Counted from the stretch's first letter, positions 1 to 7,629 are shown. The stretch: 64,000 bases of DNA from Nostoc sp. XA010 (GCF_020829625.1 NZ_JAIVFX010000024.1:1-64000), one strand, 5' to 3'. Made by a program: numbers and translations. The notes: generated by a model not told the origin, from the letters alone.

Positions 1-771
1 AAGGCGAGTAAGGCTCATATCGAGGAAGTCGGAAGAATCATCAGAAAATATAGGTATTCGCCCCAAGCGACACTCATAACAGACCTCAACCCTGTCATAA
101 GGGGATGGACTTCCTACTATTCAAAATCCGACGCAAAAACAGTCGGAGAACTCTCAAAACAAGACTACCTCACATACCTGAAACTTCGACGATGGGCAAA
201 ACGCCGATGTGTAACAGCAAAAGCAGGTTCAGATAGATACTGGACGACCATAGACGGTGATAACTGGGTATTCGCAACCAGGGAAGGGTACGCGAACCCC
301 CTTCGGTTACTAAAACATAATCAGTTTGAATGCAGTAGCACTGACTATGTAAAAGTTAAAGGCGATAAAAGCCCATACGATGGCGACACAGTTTATTGGA
401 GTAAAAGATTAGGGACACACCCCCAAATGCCTAATCGTAAGGCTAAGTTGCTAAAACTTCAAAAGGGTAAATGTCCTTGGTGCGGTTTAAGCTTCCAAGA
501 ATGGGATGTTTTAGAAGTAGACCATAAAATCCCCAGAGCATTAAGCGGCAAGGATGAATACAAAAACCTACAACTACTGCATCGGCATTGTCACGACGAA
601 AAGACCGCACTTGATTTAATAGAAATTCGGAAAAAAGACCACTCAAAATTCCGAGAGAAACTTTCTCAATTCTGGAATAAAACTAACTGGGAGTGGATAC
701 ATGATATTCCTAATTTCATAGGTCATGCTGTCAGGAAGTCCGATTTGACAAATGGACAACACACTGAGTAG
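1..771 (+). CDS. group II intron-encoded maturase/HNH protein, C-terminal part
   Basis: The frame is open from base 1 without a start codon, so this is the last 256 residues of a protein that begins upstream of the window. Residues about 30-50 (LNPVIRGWTSYY) resemble the maturase (domain X) part of group II intron reverse transcriptases. Residues about 158-200 form an HNH nuclease: CPWCG, then EVDHKIPRA, then HRHCHDEK. In this family the protein helps its intron splice and cuts target DNA during retrohoming. Domain V begins right at the stop codon, which confirms the intron context. The RT domain is not visible, so intactness cannot be judged. Confidence 0.9.
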   Translation, partial: KASKAHIEEVGRIIRKYRYSPQATLITDLNPVIRGWTSYYSKSDAKTVGELSKQDYLTYLKLRRWAKRRCVTAKAGSDRYWTTIDGDNWVFATREGYANPLRLLKHNQFECSSTDYVKVKGDKSPYDGDTVYWSKRLGTHPQMPNRKAKLLKLQKGKCPWCGLSFQEWDVLEVDHKIPRALSGKDEYKNLQLLHRHCHDEKTALDLIEIRKKDHSKFREKLSQFWNKTNWEWIHDIPNFIGHAVRKSDLTNGQHTE

Positions 772-844
772 CCGTGTGCGGTGAAAGTCGCAAGCACGGT
801 TCCGAATGGGAGGGGTGATGCAGTAATGCACACCTCGACCCTAC
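770..844 (+). ncRNA. group II intron domains V and VI (3' end of intron)
   Basis: Bases 770-802 fit the bacterial domain V pattern: AGCCGTG on one arm, CACGGTT on the other, with GTGAAAGTCGC in between. Bases 808-844 form a domain VI-like stem (GGGAGGGGTG against CACACCTCGACCC) ending in CTAC, a usual 3' splice end. The 844 boundary is inferred from this pattern and could be off by a base or two. The maturase stop codon (769-771) touches the domain V 5' edge. Confidence 0.8.
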
Positions 845-931
845 CCTTTAGGAGAATTGACCTCTACTCCGGTTGGAGTAATCCTACCTGAGCAAGTTAG
901 CTCGTTGATTAAAGAATCTCAGTCTCTCTAG
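845..931 (+). pseudogene. 3' exon: C-terminal tail of an intron-interrupted gene
   Basis: Right after the predicted splice site the sequence reads open for 28 codons (PLGELTSTPVGVILPEQ, then VSSLIKESQSL) to a TAG at 929-931. It has protein-like composition and probably is the end of the gene the intron entered; the 5' exon is outside the window. I do not recognise the family. Correct splicing could still yield a working product, so pseudogene is only a placeholder type. The following 130 bases to adk hold nothing I can name. Confidence 0.4.
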
Positions 932-1062
932 GCCTGAGAGTGTCAAAATACTGCCTTAAGATTACCCTCTTATTGCGAATTATCTGAATAAGAAGTGGGG
1001 AGTGGGAAGAGACAAGGAAGAAACTTATTCAATAATTATCCTTTGTCCCCCTACTTTTTTAT

Positions 1063-1686
1063 CTAAGGAACTGAAAGCAGAGTCAAAATATTTTGCTGCA
1101 CCATATCTGGTGACTGGTCGCCGTTGATAGTCAATAAACAGCGACGACGGTCGTAATATTCTAGGATGGGAATGGTGCGATCGTAGAATAATTCTACACG
1201 GCGTTGCACGATTTCTGGTTGGTCATCTGGTAGCGATCGCCCCAAGGATCGGCTAACCATCACAGCTTCTGGGACTTGGAGATAAATTGCCCAATCTAGC
1301 TTTTGCTCTAAATTATCCAATAAAAAATCTAATTCTTCAGCTTGGAAGGCGGTACGGGGATAGCCTTCCAACACCCAATCGCAGTTAATATCTGGTTGTC
1401 TGAGGCGAATTCGGATCAATTCAACGATCATTTCGTCTGGAACTAACTCCCCTTTTTGCATATAGGGTCGGGCATGGTAACCTAGTTCACTCAGGCTAGC
1501 GTAAACCGAAAGAGAAGTCCGGGGGTCAGCTTCCGACCATTGCAACTCCGGGAGCAGGCTATCGCCAGATATCGCTTCCCGTAAAATCTCACCTGTAGAA
1601 ATCAAAGGAATATCAAAGTATCTGCAAAGCCTTTGTGCTTGAGTGCTTTTACCCGATCCTGAACCTCCCAGAATCACCAATCTCAC
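1063..1686 (-). CDS. adk: adenylate kinase family nucleoside monophosphate kinase
   Basis: A 207-residue NMP kinase that transfers phosphate from ATP to AMP or a related NMP in the cytoplasm. The P-loop is residues 7-15 (GGSGSGKST). The NMP-binding segment follows (STGEILREAI), then LVPDEMIVELI and EGYPRTAFQAEEL, the family's DGFPR equivalent. The LID is short (SLGRSLPDD), as in short-form adenylate kinases, and QRRVELFYDRTIPILEYY closes the core. Length is normal for the short form. Cyanobacteria often carry more than one adk-like gene, so AMP specificity is inferred. It stands alone and diverges from the BtuR-like gene across a 344-bp AT-rich gap. Confidence 0.85.
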   Translation of the reverse strand: MRLVILGGSGSGKSTQAQRLCRYFDIPLISTGEILREAISGDSLLPELQWSEADPRTSLSVYASLSELGYHARPYMQKGELVPDEMIVELIRIRLRQPDINCDWVLEGYPRTAFQAEELDFLLDNLEQKLDWAIYLQVPEAVMVSRSLGRSLPDDQPEIVQRRVELFYDRTIPILEYYDRRRCLLTINGDQSPDMVQQNILTLLSVP

Positions 1687-2030
1687 AACAATTTACTCCT
1701 CATGCTGTCAAATTCACTACTTGGTTAGTCTGTTTTGCCCAAATAACCGATAAATCTAACATTTAGCGATTTTCAGACGTTATACCTAGTTTTTTTAAAT
1801 AATTGGAACTGTAATTCTAATGTTTTCATTTTTGCAACTAATTACCGACAAAATACGTAAATCTAAATCAACAGAACTCTTGACTTCAGCACAAACCTAG
1901 TGTTTGACTAAGAATGCGATTTGCCAAATTCACCACAACTGTGAAAAACAGATAGATTATATAGGCAGATTTGTAATAAATACCGCCAGCACAAACCTTT
2001 AATTTATTGTAATTTTTTGAACTTTACCCT
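1687..2030. other. divergent intergenic region, no gene seen
   Basis: A 344-bp AT-rich stretch between two divergently read genes, so it must hold both promoters. No coding frame, RNA gene or clear operator was recognised. Confidence 0.5.
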
Positions 2031-2567
2031 ATGGTTGCCCAGCTAGAAACTCAAAGTATAAATTCACCCCTTACCTTACCATATCCAGTGGAAGGACTAG
2101 TGCAAGTTTTCACTAGCTCCCATCGTAACTTTTTTACAAGCGTTATGGCGCAAGCACTGAGGATAGCTGGACAAGGAACGCCAGTATTAATAGTGCAGTT
2201 TCTCAAAGGAGGTATTCGTCAAGGACAGGATCGACCTATACAACTAGGACAAAATTTAGATTGGATTCGCTGTGATTTGCCTCGTTGTATTGATACACCA
2301 CATTTAGACGATACTGAAAATCAAGCTTTACAAAACCTGTGGCAGTATACACAGCAGGTAGTATGTGAGAGTAAGTATTCTCTCGTTGTCTTAGATGAGT
2401 TAAGTTTAGCGATTAACTTTGGTTTAATTCCTGAAACAGAAGTTTTAGCGTTTCTGGCAAAACGCCCTCCCCACGTCGATATCATTCTCACAGGGCCAGA
2501 GATGCCAAAATCTCTTCTCGATGTAGCAGATCAAATTACAGAAATCCGTCGCAGTTATCGACCTTAA
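2031..2567 (+). CDS. BtuR/CobO-like P-loop fold protein with degenerate Walker A
   Basis: A 178-residue protein that follows the corrinoid adenosyltransferase (BtuR/CobO) layout: an N-terminal strand and loop, then ALRIAGQGTPVLIVQFLKGG, then the Walker B-like VVLDELSLAINFG, RPPHVDIILTGPEMP and a closing ADQITEIR. The first loop, which in BtuR reads about TGNGKGKST, here reads TSSHRNFFTS (residues about 28-37). The glycines and lysine that bind ATP phosphates are absent. It therefore looks like a relative that lost or changed nucleotide binding. It lies 63 bp upstream of dcd on the same strand and may be cotranscribed. True function unknown. Confidence 0.7.
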   Translation: MVAQLETQSINSPLTLPYPVEGLVQVFTSSHRNFFTSVMAQALRIAGQGTPVLIVQFLKGGIRQGQDRPIQLGQNLDWIRCDLPRCIDTPHLDDTENQALQNLWQYTQQVVCESKYSLVVLDELSLAINFGLIPETEVLAFLAKRPPHVDIILTGPEMPKSLLDVADQITEIRRSYRP

Positions 2568-2630
2568 ATCAAAATACTCAGTTCGTGCTAATATATCAAG
2601 TCTGTTTGAATTAACGTTAGTAGCGAACTT

Positions 2631-3230
2631 GTGATTAAGAACGATATCTGGATTACTGAAATGGCTCAACAGGGTTTGATTTCGCCCTTTGAGTCAAGTT
2701 TAATCCGAAAAGTACAAAAAGATGAGTCTGTAGCGGTTCAGCCTGTAATTAGCTACGGTTTGTCTTCTTATGGCTATGATATACGCCTTTCCTCGGCTGA
2801 GTTCCGCATTTTTCGCCACATTCCCGGAACTGTAGTTGATCCCAAAAACTTTAATCCCCAAAATCTAGAGCCAACAGCACTGCACACAGATGCCAATGGC
2901 AGTTACTTTATTTTACCTGCTCATTCCTATGGACTTGGGGTTGCTCTGGAAAAACTAGAGGTTCCTGAGAATATTACAGTGATTTGTATAGGTAAATCTA
3001 CATATGCTAGGTGTGGAATAATAGCAAATTTGACACCTGCTGAGGCTGCATGGCGGGGTCATCTTACCTTAGAGTTTTCTAATTCTTCTAGTGCTGACTG
3101 TCGCATTTACGCTAATGAAGGCGTGGTGCAATTGCTGTTTTTGGAAGGTGAACCCTGCGCTATTAGTTATGAAGCTCGTCGGGGCAAATATCAGGATCAG
3201 CTAGAGATTGTTACATTGGCAAAGGTATAA
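2631..3230 (+). CDS. dcd: dCTP deaminase
   Basis: A 199-residue enzyme that converts dCTP to dUTP, the precursor of dUMP for thymidylate synthesis. Core motifs are SYGLSSYGYDIRLS (residues about 40-53), CIGKSTYARCGI and TPAEAAWRGHLTLEFSN; the Glu in LEFSN aligns with the catalytic Glu of Dcd. The start taken is GTG 2631; ATG 2661 (MAQQGLISPF) is the alternative. It faces dut tail to tail with a 29-bp gap, placing dUTP production beside dUTP hydrolysis. thyX lies 3 kb away. Confidence 0.92.
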   Translation: MIKNDIWITEMAQQGLISPFESSLIRKVQKDESVAVQPVISYGLSSYGYDIRLSSAEFRIFRHIPGTVVDPKNFNPQNLEPTALHTDANGSYFILPAHSYGLGVALEKLEVPENITVICIGKSTYARCGIIANLTPAEAAWRGHLTLEFSNSSSADCRIYANEGVVQLLFLEGEPCAISYEARRGKYQDQLEIVTLAKV

Positions 3231-3259
3231 CTGAATATTCCTAAATAACTCAATTTAAT

Positions 3260-3694
3260 TCATGTTCCTGTTGAGCCAAATCCTCCCGAACCTCTAGAAG
3301 TTATATCTAGTTCTTCAATAGCTTTAATGGAAACTGATAAAACTGGTTTGATAACCATTTGTGCTATTCTCATACCTATTTCTATAGTAAATGGTAATTT
3401 ACCATGATTAATTAAAATTACTCCAATTTCTCCTCGGTAGCCTTCATCTATAGTTCCTGGGGAGTTCAAAACAGTTATTTGATGTTTTAAAGCAAGACCA
3501 CTACGAGGTCTAATTTGTGCCTCTGTTCTAGATGGTAATTGAATTATAATACCAATAGGAATTAAAGAACTTTCTCCAGGTTGTATAACAGTTTCTACTG
3601 TAGAGAATAAATCTAAGCCAGCATCTCCTTCGTGAGCATATTCTGGTAGCCGAGCTTTGTCTCCAAGCAGTTTAACTTTTAGTATATTGTCCAT
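3260..3694 (-). CDS. dut: deoxyuridine 5'-triphosphate nucleotidohydrolase (dUTPase)
   Basis: A 144-residue trimeric-type dUTPase that hydrolyses dUTP to dUMP and pyrophosphate, keeping uracil out of DNA and feeding thymidylate synthase. All five family motifs are present in order: HEGDAGLDL, RPRSGLA, the uracil-binding loop SPGTIDEGYRGEI, IGMRIAQMV, and the C-terminal RGSGGFGSTG. Length is typical. It converges with dcd; the dCTP-deaminase-like membrane gene lies 99 bp upstream on the same strand. Confidence 0.95.
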   Translation of the reverse strand: MDNILKVKLLGDKARLPEYAHEGDAGLDLFSTVETVIQPGESSLIPIGIIIQLPSRTEAQIRPRSGLALKHQITVLNSPGTIDEGYRGEIGVILINHGKLPFTIEIGMRIAQMVIKPVLSVSIKAIEELDITSRGSGGFGSTGT

Positions 3695-3793
3695 AAGTTT
3701 GGGTCATGTTTATTTTGAACGATACCTTGCAAAATATGCAGCGTAAATAAATATAATATATATTTATTTACACAATATTAAAAAACATTTTAT

Positions 3794-4849
3794 CTAATTT
3801 TGCTTCATATTAACAGTTAGCTGTAAGCATGAAATTAGAATAGCTATTATCGCAAAAAAACCATTTGTATCAATTAGGTTAATAGTTAGATCAAGCGGGT
3901 AAACAAGAAGAAACAATCCCGAAGTAAGCTTTAATAATAAAACTAAACATAAAACTACTTCAAATACCGTTAATGTCCAGAAAAAGATTGAATTTGAAAA
4001 GTCTTTTCTTGCATTTACTTTTAATCCTTTTAAAATATAGCGATTAGAATTTTTAGATAGCTCTTTAAATTTTTCCTTGAATTCATTATAAGCTAAAGGA
4101 TCTGCAATTATTTTATGCGATGCTACAATAAATTGCGCTTGATTTTGTTCTAATTGAGCATCTTTTGTATTAGGAAAAATAAAATATTTGCTTTTATTGT
4201 TAGAGCGGTTAAAAGAAACTTGCTTAGATATTGGTTCAATTAAATCCACTCTACTGGGTGAATTATTATGGTTTCGCAAAGCTGGCTTTCTAACTTTATA
4301 GAATATTAAAGTCACAAAAGATTTGTCTGCTGGCAATTCTAATTCGATATCTGTGGGATTATTTAACGAAATTAATAATGGGCCTGCCCATCCTGGATCA
4401 AGTGTGGTAGAGATATGACCAAAACCAAGTGAAACCACACCTACTTTTGAATGAAAAGTACCTCCTATTTTTTGTGAAACCCATACTGCTTCTTGTGTCA
4501 GTATCAGAACCAGGGCGAACGCACGGCATTTCTGAAACCCCTGCTGGATAAGGATCTTGACGAAAAAATAGGCTAAATTTAAAAACGTTGAAACCCTTGC
4601 TATTAAAGGATTCTTATACTTTAGATGCGTTTGCCCTGGTATCAGAACAGTATCATGTCTTTTAATCTTAAATACTTTATTACCTTCTAAATTAGAAGTT
4701 GATTTAATTAAACATTTATACGTTATAGAAAACACAAAATCACTTGGGTTAAGATTATAGCCAACAGGTGTTAAATCTTTCTCTGGTCTATATGGATAAA
4801 TAACAATTTCTTTATTAAGTAATACTTCTATATCTTGGTCGGACAGCAT
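3794..4849 (-). CDS. membrane-anchored dCTP deaminase-fold protein with in-frame element insertion
   Basis: A 351-residue protein. The N-terminus (MLSDQDIEVLL, LTPVGYNLNPSDFVFSI) and middle (IGGTFHSKVGVVSLGFGH, TTLDPGWAGPLLISLNN) follow the dCTP deaminase/dUTPase fold. Where Dcd has its catalytic Glu (LEFSN in this window's dcd) it has Ser (LLISLNN), so deaminase activity is doubtful. Two hydrophobic segments near residues 285-310 and 325-345 anchor the C-terminus in a membrane. A 138-bp tract (a 128-bp element plus a 10-bp target duplication) adds 46 codons; without it the protein would be 305 residues and read HDTVLILTQEAVWVS at the joint. The gene is AT-rich. A nucleotide-sensing or defence role is possible but unproven. 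Confidence 0.7.
   Translation of the reverse strand: MLSDQDIEVLLNKEIVIYPYRPEKDLTPVGYNLNPSDFVFSITYKCLIKSTSNLEGNKVFKIKRHDTVLIPGQTHLKYKNPLIARVSTFLNLAYFFVKILIQQGFQKCRAFALVLILTQEAVWVSQKIGGTFHSKVGVVSLGFGHISTTLDPGWAGPLLISLNNPTDIELELPADKSFVTLIFYKVRKPALRNHNNSPSRVDLIEPISKQVSFNRSNNKSKYFIFPNTKDAQLEQNQAQFIVASHKIIADPLAYNEFKEKFKELSKNSNRYILKGLKVNARKDFSNSIFFWTLTVFEVVLCLVLLLKLTSGLFLLVYPLDLTINLIDTNGFFAIIAILISCLQLTVNMKQN
4511..4638. mobile_element. 128-bp MITE inside the dCTP deaminase-like gene
   Basis: The ends are inverted repeats matching at 12 of 13 bases: CAGGGCGAACGCA (4511-4523) and TGCGTTTGCCCTG (4626-4638). Both sides carry the same 10 bases, GTATCAGAAC (4501-4510 and 4639-4648), a target-site duplication. 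It encodes no transposase, so it must have been moved by one supplied elsewhere. Inside are two similar direct segments beginning TGAAACCC. Element plus one duplication is 138 bp, exactly 46 codons, and has no stop in the host frame. Confidence 0.88.
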
Positions 4850-4934
4850 AGCAATTATTTGTACAACGAGGCTATTATAAAACTATAATTTTTAAGATAG
4901 TCTCAGTAATAGTACTTATTTGAATGAAGACAGG

Positions 4935-5081
4935 CTATTGTCTATCTGCTAAAGCCAAAAGTTCCTTATCCTTGACACCACGCCAGCCCATATCTTCTAC
5001 ATTTTGTACTATATGTCCTGCATCTATGAACGGCTTCTTCAACTTCTTACTCAGAAGGTTTTCATCAAGCAGAATGAGCAT
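4935..5081 (-). pseudogene. truncated DUF5615 PIN-like toxin
   Basis: A 48-codon frame (MLILLDENLLSKKL, then FIDAGHIVQNVEDMGWRGV, then KDKELLALADRQ) matches the start of DUF5615 PIN-like nucleases, which run to about 110 residues. It ends in TAG; the next in-frame codons (PVFIQ) still resemble the family's DVFIT before similarity stops. The C-terminal half with remaining acidic active-site residues is missing. It overlaps the upstream DUF433 gene by 17 bp, the usual order for this toxin-antitoxin pair. Confidence 0.75.
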
Positions 5082-5316
5082 AAGTAATTTGCTCCTGATT
5101 CAGCATTGCTTTTGTAATCACCTCTAGAACTTGCAACACCTGAGTTTGCAAATGTGGAAAATCTTCTAAGAATTCGGTTAAACCTGCTTCGCCTTCTAGA
5201 TAGTCGAAAAACGTCTGCAATGGAACTCGCGTTCCAACAAACACAGGAGTACCACTCATAATATCTGGATCGGAGGAAATAATTCGGCGATCGCACAGAA
5301 CTTTTTGAATATCCAT
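5065..5316 (-). CDS. DUF433 family antitoxin
   Basis: An 83-residue DUF433 protein. The family pattern is clear: DPDIMSGTPVFVGTRVPLQT, then FFDYLEGEAGLTEFLEDFP and a C-terminal helix. DUF433 proteins are predicted antitoxins with a winged-helix-like fold and normally precede a DUF5615 nuclease. Here the partner start overlaps by 17 bp but the partner is cut to 48 codons, leaving an apparently intact orphan antitoxin. Confidence 0.85.
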   Translation of the reverse strand: MDIQKVLCDRRIISSDPDIMSGTPVFVGTRVPLQTFFDYLEGEAGLTEFLEDFPHLQTQVLQVLEVITKAMLNQEQITYAHSA

Positions 5317-5352
5317 CGTCCTGCAAATGTTTATATGAGATAGTCTAAACCT

Positions 5353-6202
5353 TCATCGTGCTTCTAGCCAAACCTGTAAATCGGCCAAACTAGTAAAATC
5401 TAACAGTGCTTCACTCAAATCTTCCAGAACAGGCAAAGGTAAACCAGAAATTGAGGAGCGTATTTCCTCAGAAAGTTCCCCAAATCGCTTAGTCAATTGC
5501 CGGAGAATAAGATTAGCTGTTGCTTCCTCACGTCCTTCCTCACGTCCTTCTTCCTTAATTTCTCGGTAAACTCGCGTTTCCTTCAGCGTGATTCCTAACA
5601 TAGACTCTACCTCCGTTTGAGTTAATTGTTCAAATCTGTACACCATGATCGTCGTTATTAATTCAATTATGGCGCGACTCGATGGTGATAGCATTTCTTG
5701 AGTGGTTCTTGTTAACAAGTACCTTGCTTCATAAGAGTGCTTGTTCTTCATCCACTGTAGTTAATACCATCAGCGCCACCCATATAGGTAATTGACGAAT
5801 ATCCCCTAATTCATCTAAATACACCCGATATACCTGTCCGCCGTTTAGCAATGAGCGATGAGGATGAATATCGCTTTGTTCGATACTGCGCGACGGGTAA
5901 ATTATCACTGCTTGCCAGTCGCTAAATCTGGCACGGTTGCGGTAAAAATATAACGAAGATTCAGCCCATACTCTCTCATAAAGTTGTTCATCTTTCTGGA
6001 ACTGCACCTCGCAAAAATATACAACTCCAGCACCATCACTTTCAGGTGGTAGAAATACTCCGTCAATTTCAAATTTTGGTTCTTTAACGGCGACTGAATC
6101 AAAACGATAACTATCTGCATTGCTTGGAGGATTTGCCACTAGTTCAAACAGCAAAGTGGGAGACTGTTGAAATAGTTTGTAAAATATTGAATCTCGACGC
6201 AT
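5353..6202 (-). pseudogene. frameshifted DUF2887 / Rpn-like PD-(D/E)XK protein
   Basis: Two overlapping frames make one normal family member of about 280 residues. The first (from 6202) has MRRDSIFYKLFQQSP, the nuclease-like FEIDGVFLPP and VYFCEVQFQKD, and ends in DEEQALL with a stop at 5729. The second continues in another frame with YEARYLLTRTTQEML and the GREEGREEA tail to 5353. Removing one T in the TCTT near 5732 rejoins them as DEEQALYEARYLL. The family is linked to PD-(D/E)XK nucleases; the usual Lys is Gln here (EVQ). A sequencing error is the other explanation. Confidence 0.75.
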
Positions 6203-6309
6203 GAAAGTATTTTACAAATTTTTTATAAAAAGAATTCAGAACCCAGGAGCGGAGCCGTAGACGCTCCGCCGAGGCGTCAGAATTCAGTATGAATTGCCCC
6301 AAAATATGA

Positions 6310-7032
6310 TTATGGTGCTAATCTTGCCTTACCTAGACGCTGCTTTTCATACCATTGTGCGATCGCAGGTGCCCAATCTTCAAAATGAGGCCACATCATT
6401 TCACACAACTTTTGAATTTCAAGTTGAGCATCTTTCTTGTTTCTCAGGTCACAAAAATGCAAGAAAGACCTTAAATTGAAGCTAACTACAAAATGCTGGC
6501 GATAATCAAAAGGTACTTTACCTCTTGCGTGTTCTTCAGACATTCCACCCTCAAAATCAGCTTTATATCGTTTCGCTGCTTCTAGACACCACTGCAAATC
6601 TGCTGCTCGTTGCTCTGGTGAATAGTGGTACTTTTTTCCTTGTCTATCGGTGTAATAACCAACGGGACGTAAGTAAAAAACTTCTTCTATGTCTTTCTTA
6701 CCTTCTACTACGTCAATAAATTGGTTGCCTGTGTACCTAAAAGACTGAACATCAAATGATACTCCTACACGATGGGTACGAGCCTGCTGCATCACGCTGT
6801 GAGGAAAGTAGCCACAGTTAAAAACAATCTGGGGATGCTCTAGAGGCCCATAGTGTCCTCTCTCACCCGCTAAAAGTCGCTTAACAATAACTTCGCCGCT
6901 TTGTGACTCCGAGGGCCAAGAGTCGCGCTCATCATACACGAACCCATCAGTATAGTCTTGGTGCATCGCGGCATAAATCACCTGCTGCGGGTTTGGCGTT
7001 TTGGCAATAACCTCTACTCGAAATCGATGCAT
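6310..7032 (-). CDS. thyX: flavin-dependent thymidylate synthase ThyX
   Basis: A 240-residue FAD-dependent enzyme that methylates dUMP to dTMP using methylene-tetrahydrofolate and NADPH. The ThyX signature is at residues 85-100: RTHRVGVSFDVQSFRY, a variant of RHRxxSxxxxSxR. HYGPLEHPQIVF before it and FDYRQHFVVSFNLRSFLHF after it are family-typical. The downstream substrate chain (dcd, dut) is 3-4 kb away, so this window covers dCTP to dTMP. The gap to the neighbouring DUF2887 relic holds a short palindromic repeat (about 6245-6280). Confidence 0.93.
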   Translation of the reverse strand: MHRFRVEVIAKTPNPQQVIYAAMHQDYTDGFVYDERDSWPSESQSGEVIVKRLLAGERGHYGPLEHPQIVFNCGYFPHSVMQQARTHRVGVSFDVQSFRYTGNQFIDVVEGKKDIEEVFYLRPVGYYTDRQGKKYHYSPEQRAADLQWCLEAAKRYKADFEGGMSEEHARGKVPFDYRQHFVVSFNLRSFLHFCDLRNKKDAQLEIQKLCEMMWPHFEDWAPAIAQWYEKQRLGKARLAP

Positions 7033-7057
7033 TAGTTTTTGGGGAATGGATTAATGA

Positions 7058-7097
7058 GGTAGTTCGGTCTTGGGGGTTTCCCCCATGAGAAACTACC
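7058..7097. repeat. nested hairpin between thyX and hli
   Basis: Outer arms GGTAGTT (7058-7064) and AACTACC (7091-7097) enclose an inner GGGGG-TTT-CCCCC hairpin. It lies 26 bp upstream of thyX on its 5' side. It may be a dispersed repeat rather than a regulator. Confidence 0.5.
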
Positions 7098-7231
7098 GTG
7101 ACTGAGATTGCTTACGCAGAAGGAGCGGAGCCTGTTTGTTATACATAGCTTTGAACTCGATCCATGATCATATCTCTGGCTGGGACTTCTACTTGAGCAG
7201 ATTAAGATACTTTACAAAAATTAATAACTTT

Positions 7232-7249
7232 GTTACAGTTATTTACATA
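7232..7249 (+). promoter_or_regulatory. HLR1-like RpaB box upstream of hli
   Basis: Two direct octamers, GTTACAGT (7232-7239) and TTTACATA (7242-7249), are separated by two bases. This matches the HLR1 layout bound by the response regulator RpaB, with one mismatch in the first octamer. A third octamer-like TTTACAAA lies at 7211-7218. The box ends 22 bp before the hli start, consistent with high-light control. Confidence 0.7.
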
Positions 7250-7271
7250 AAGAGAAGACAGGGAAAAATCC

Positions 7272-7487
7272 ATGCGTACAAACACTGCTATAATTGACGA
7301 CCAAGGCAAACTGAACAACTTTGCGATCGAGCCAAAGGTTTATATAGATGAGCAAGGCGATCGCACTGGTTTCACTCCCTATGCAGAAATGCTCAACGGT
7401 CGTTTAGCAATGATTGGTTTTGTCTCTCTGATAGCATTAGAAGTATTCACAGGACACGGCATTGTTGGTGTTTTGGCAAGTCTATAA
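7272..7487 (+). CDS. high-light-inducible chlorophyll-binding protein (Hlip/Scp)
   Basis: A 71-residue one-helix protein of the thylakoid membrane. The chlorophyll-binding motif AEMLNGRLAMIGF is at residues about 38-50, followed by the rest of the single membrane span and EVFTGHG. Hlips bind chlorophyll and carotenoid and protect photosystem assembly intermediates under high light. The N-terminal tail (about 30 residues) is hydrophilic, as usual. An HLR1-like box lies just upstream and a perfect palindrome downstream, so it is probably monocistronic. Confidence 0.93.
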   Translation: MRTNTAIIDDQGKLNNFAIEPKVYIDEQGDRTGFTPYAEMLNGRLAMIGFVSLIALEVFTGHGIVGVLASL

Positions 7488-7522
7488 AAACTAATTTCTA
7501 TAACTTAATTCTCAACAAACAG

Positions 7523-7550
7523 TAAGAGACGGTAAATTTACCGTCTCTTA
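7523..7550 (+). terminator. perfect palindrome after hli
   Basis: Fourteen-base arms (TAAGAGACGGTAAA and its exact complement) without a loop spacer lie 36 bp after the hli stop, followed by a short T-rich stretch. Good candidate for the hli terminator; the T tract is weak. Confidence 0.65.
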
Positions 7551-7629
7551 ATTTATGGAAAACTTAGTGCTAGAGTAAAAATATACTGATAGCAAAAGCC
7601 GCTATCAGCGTAAAAATATTGGGTGAACT

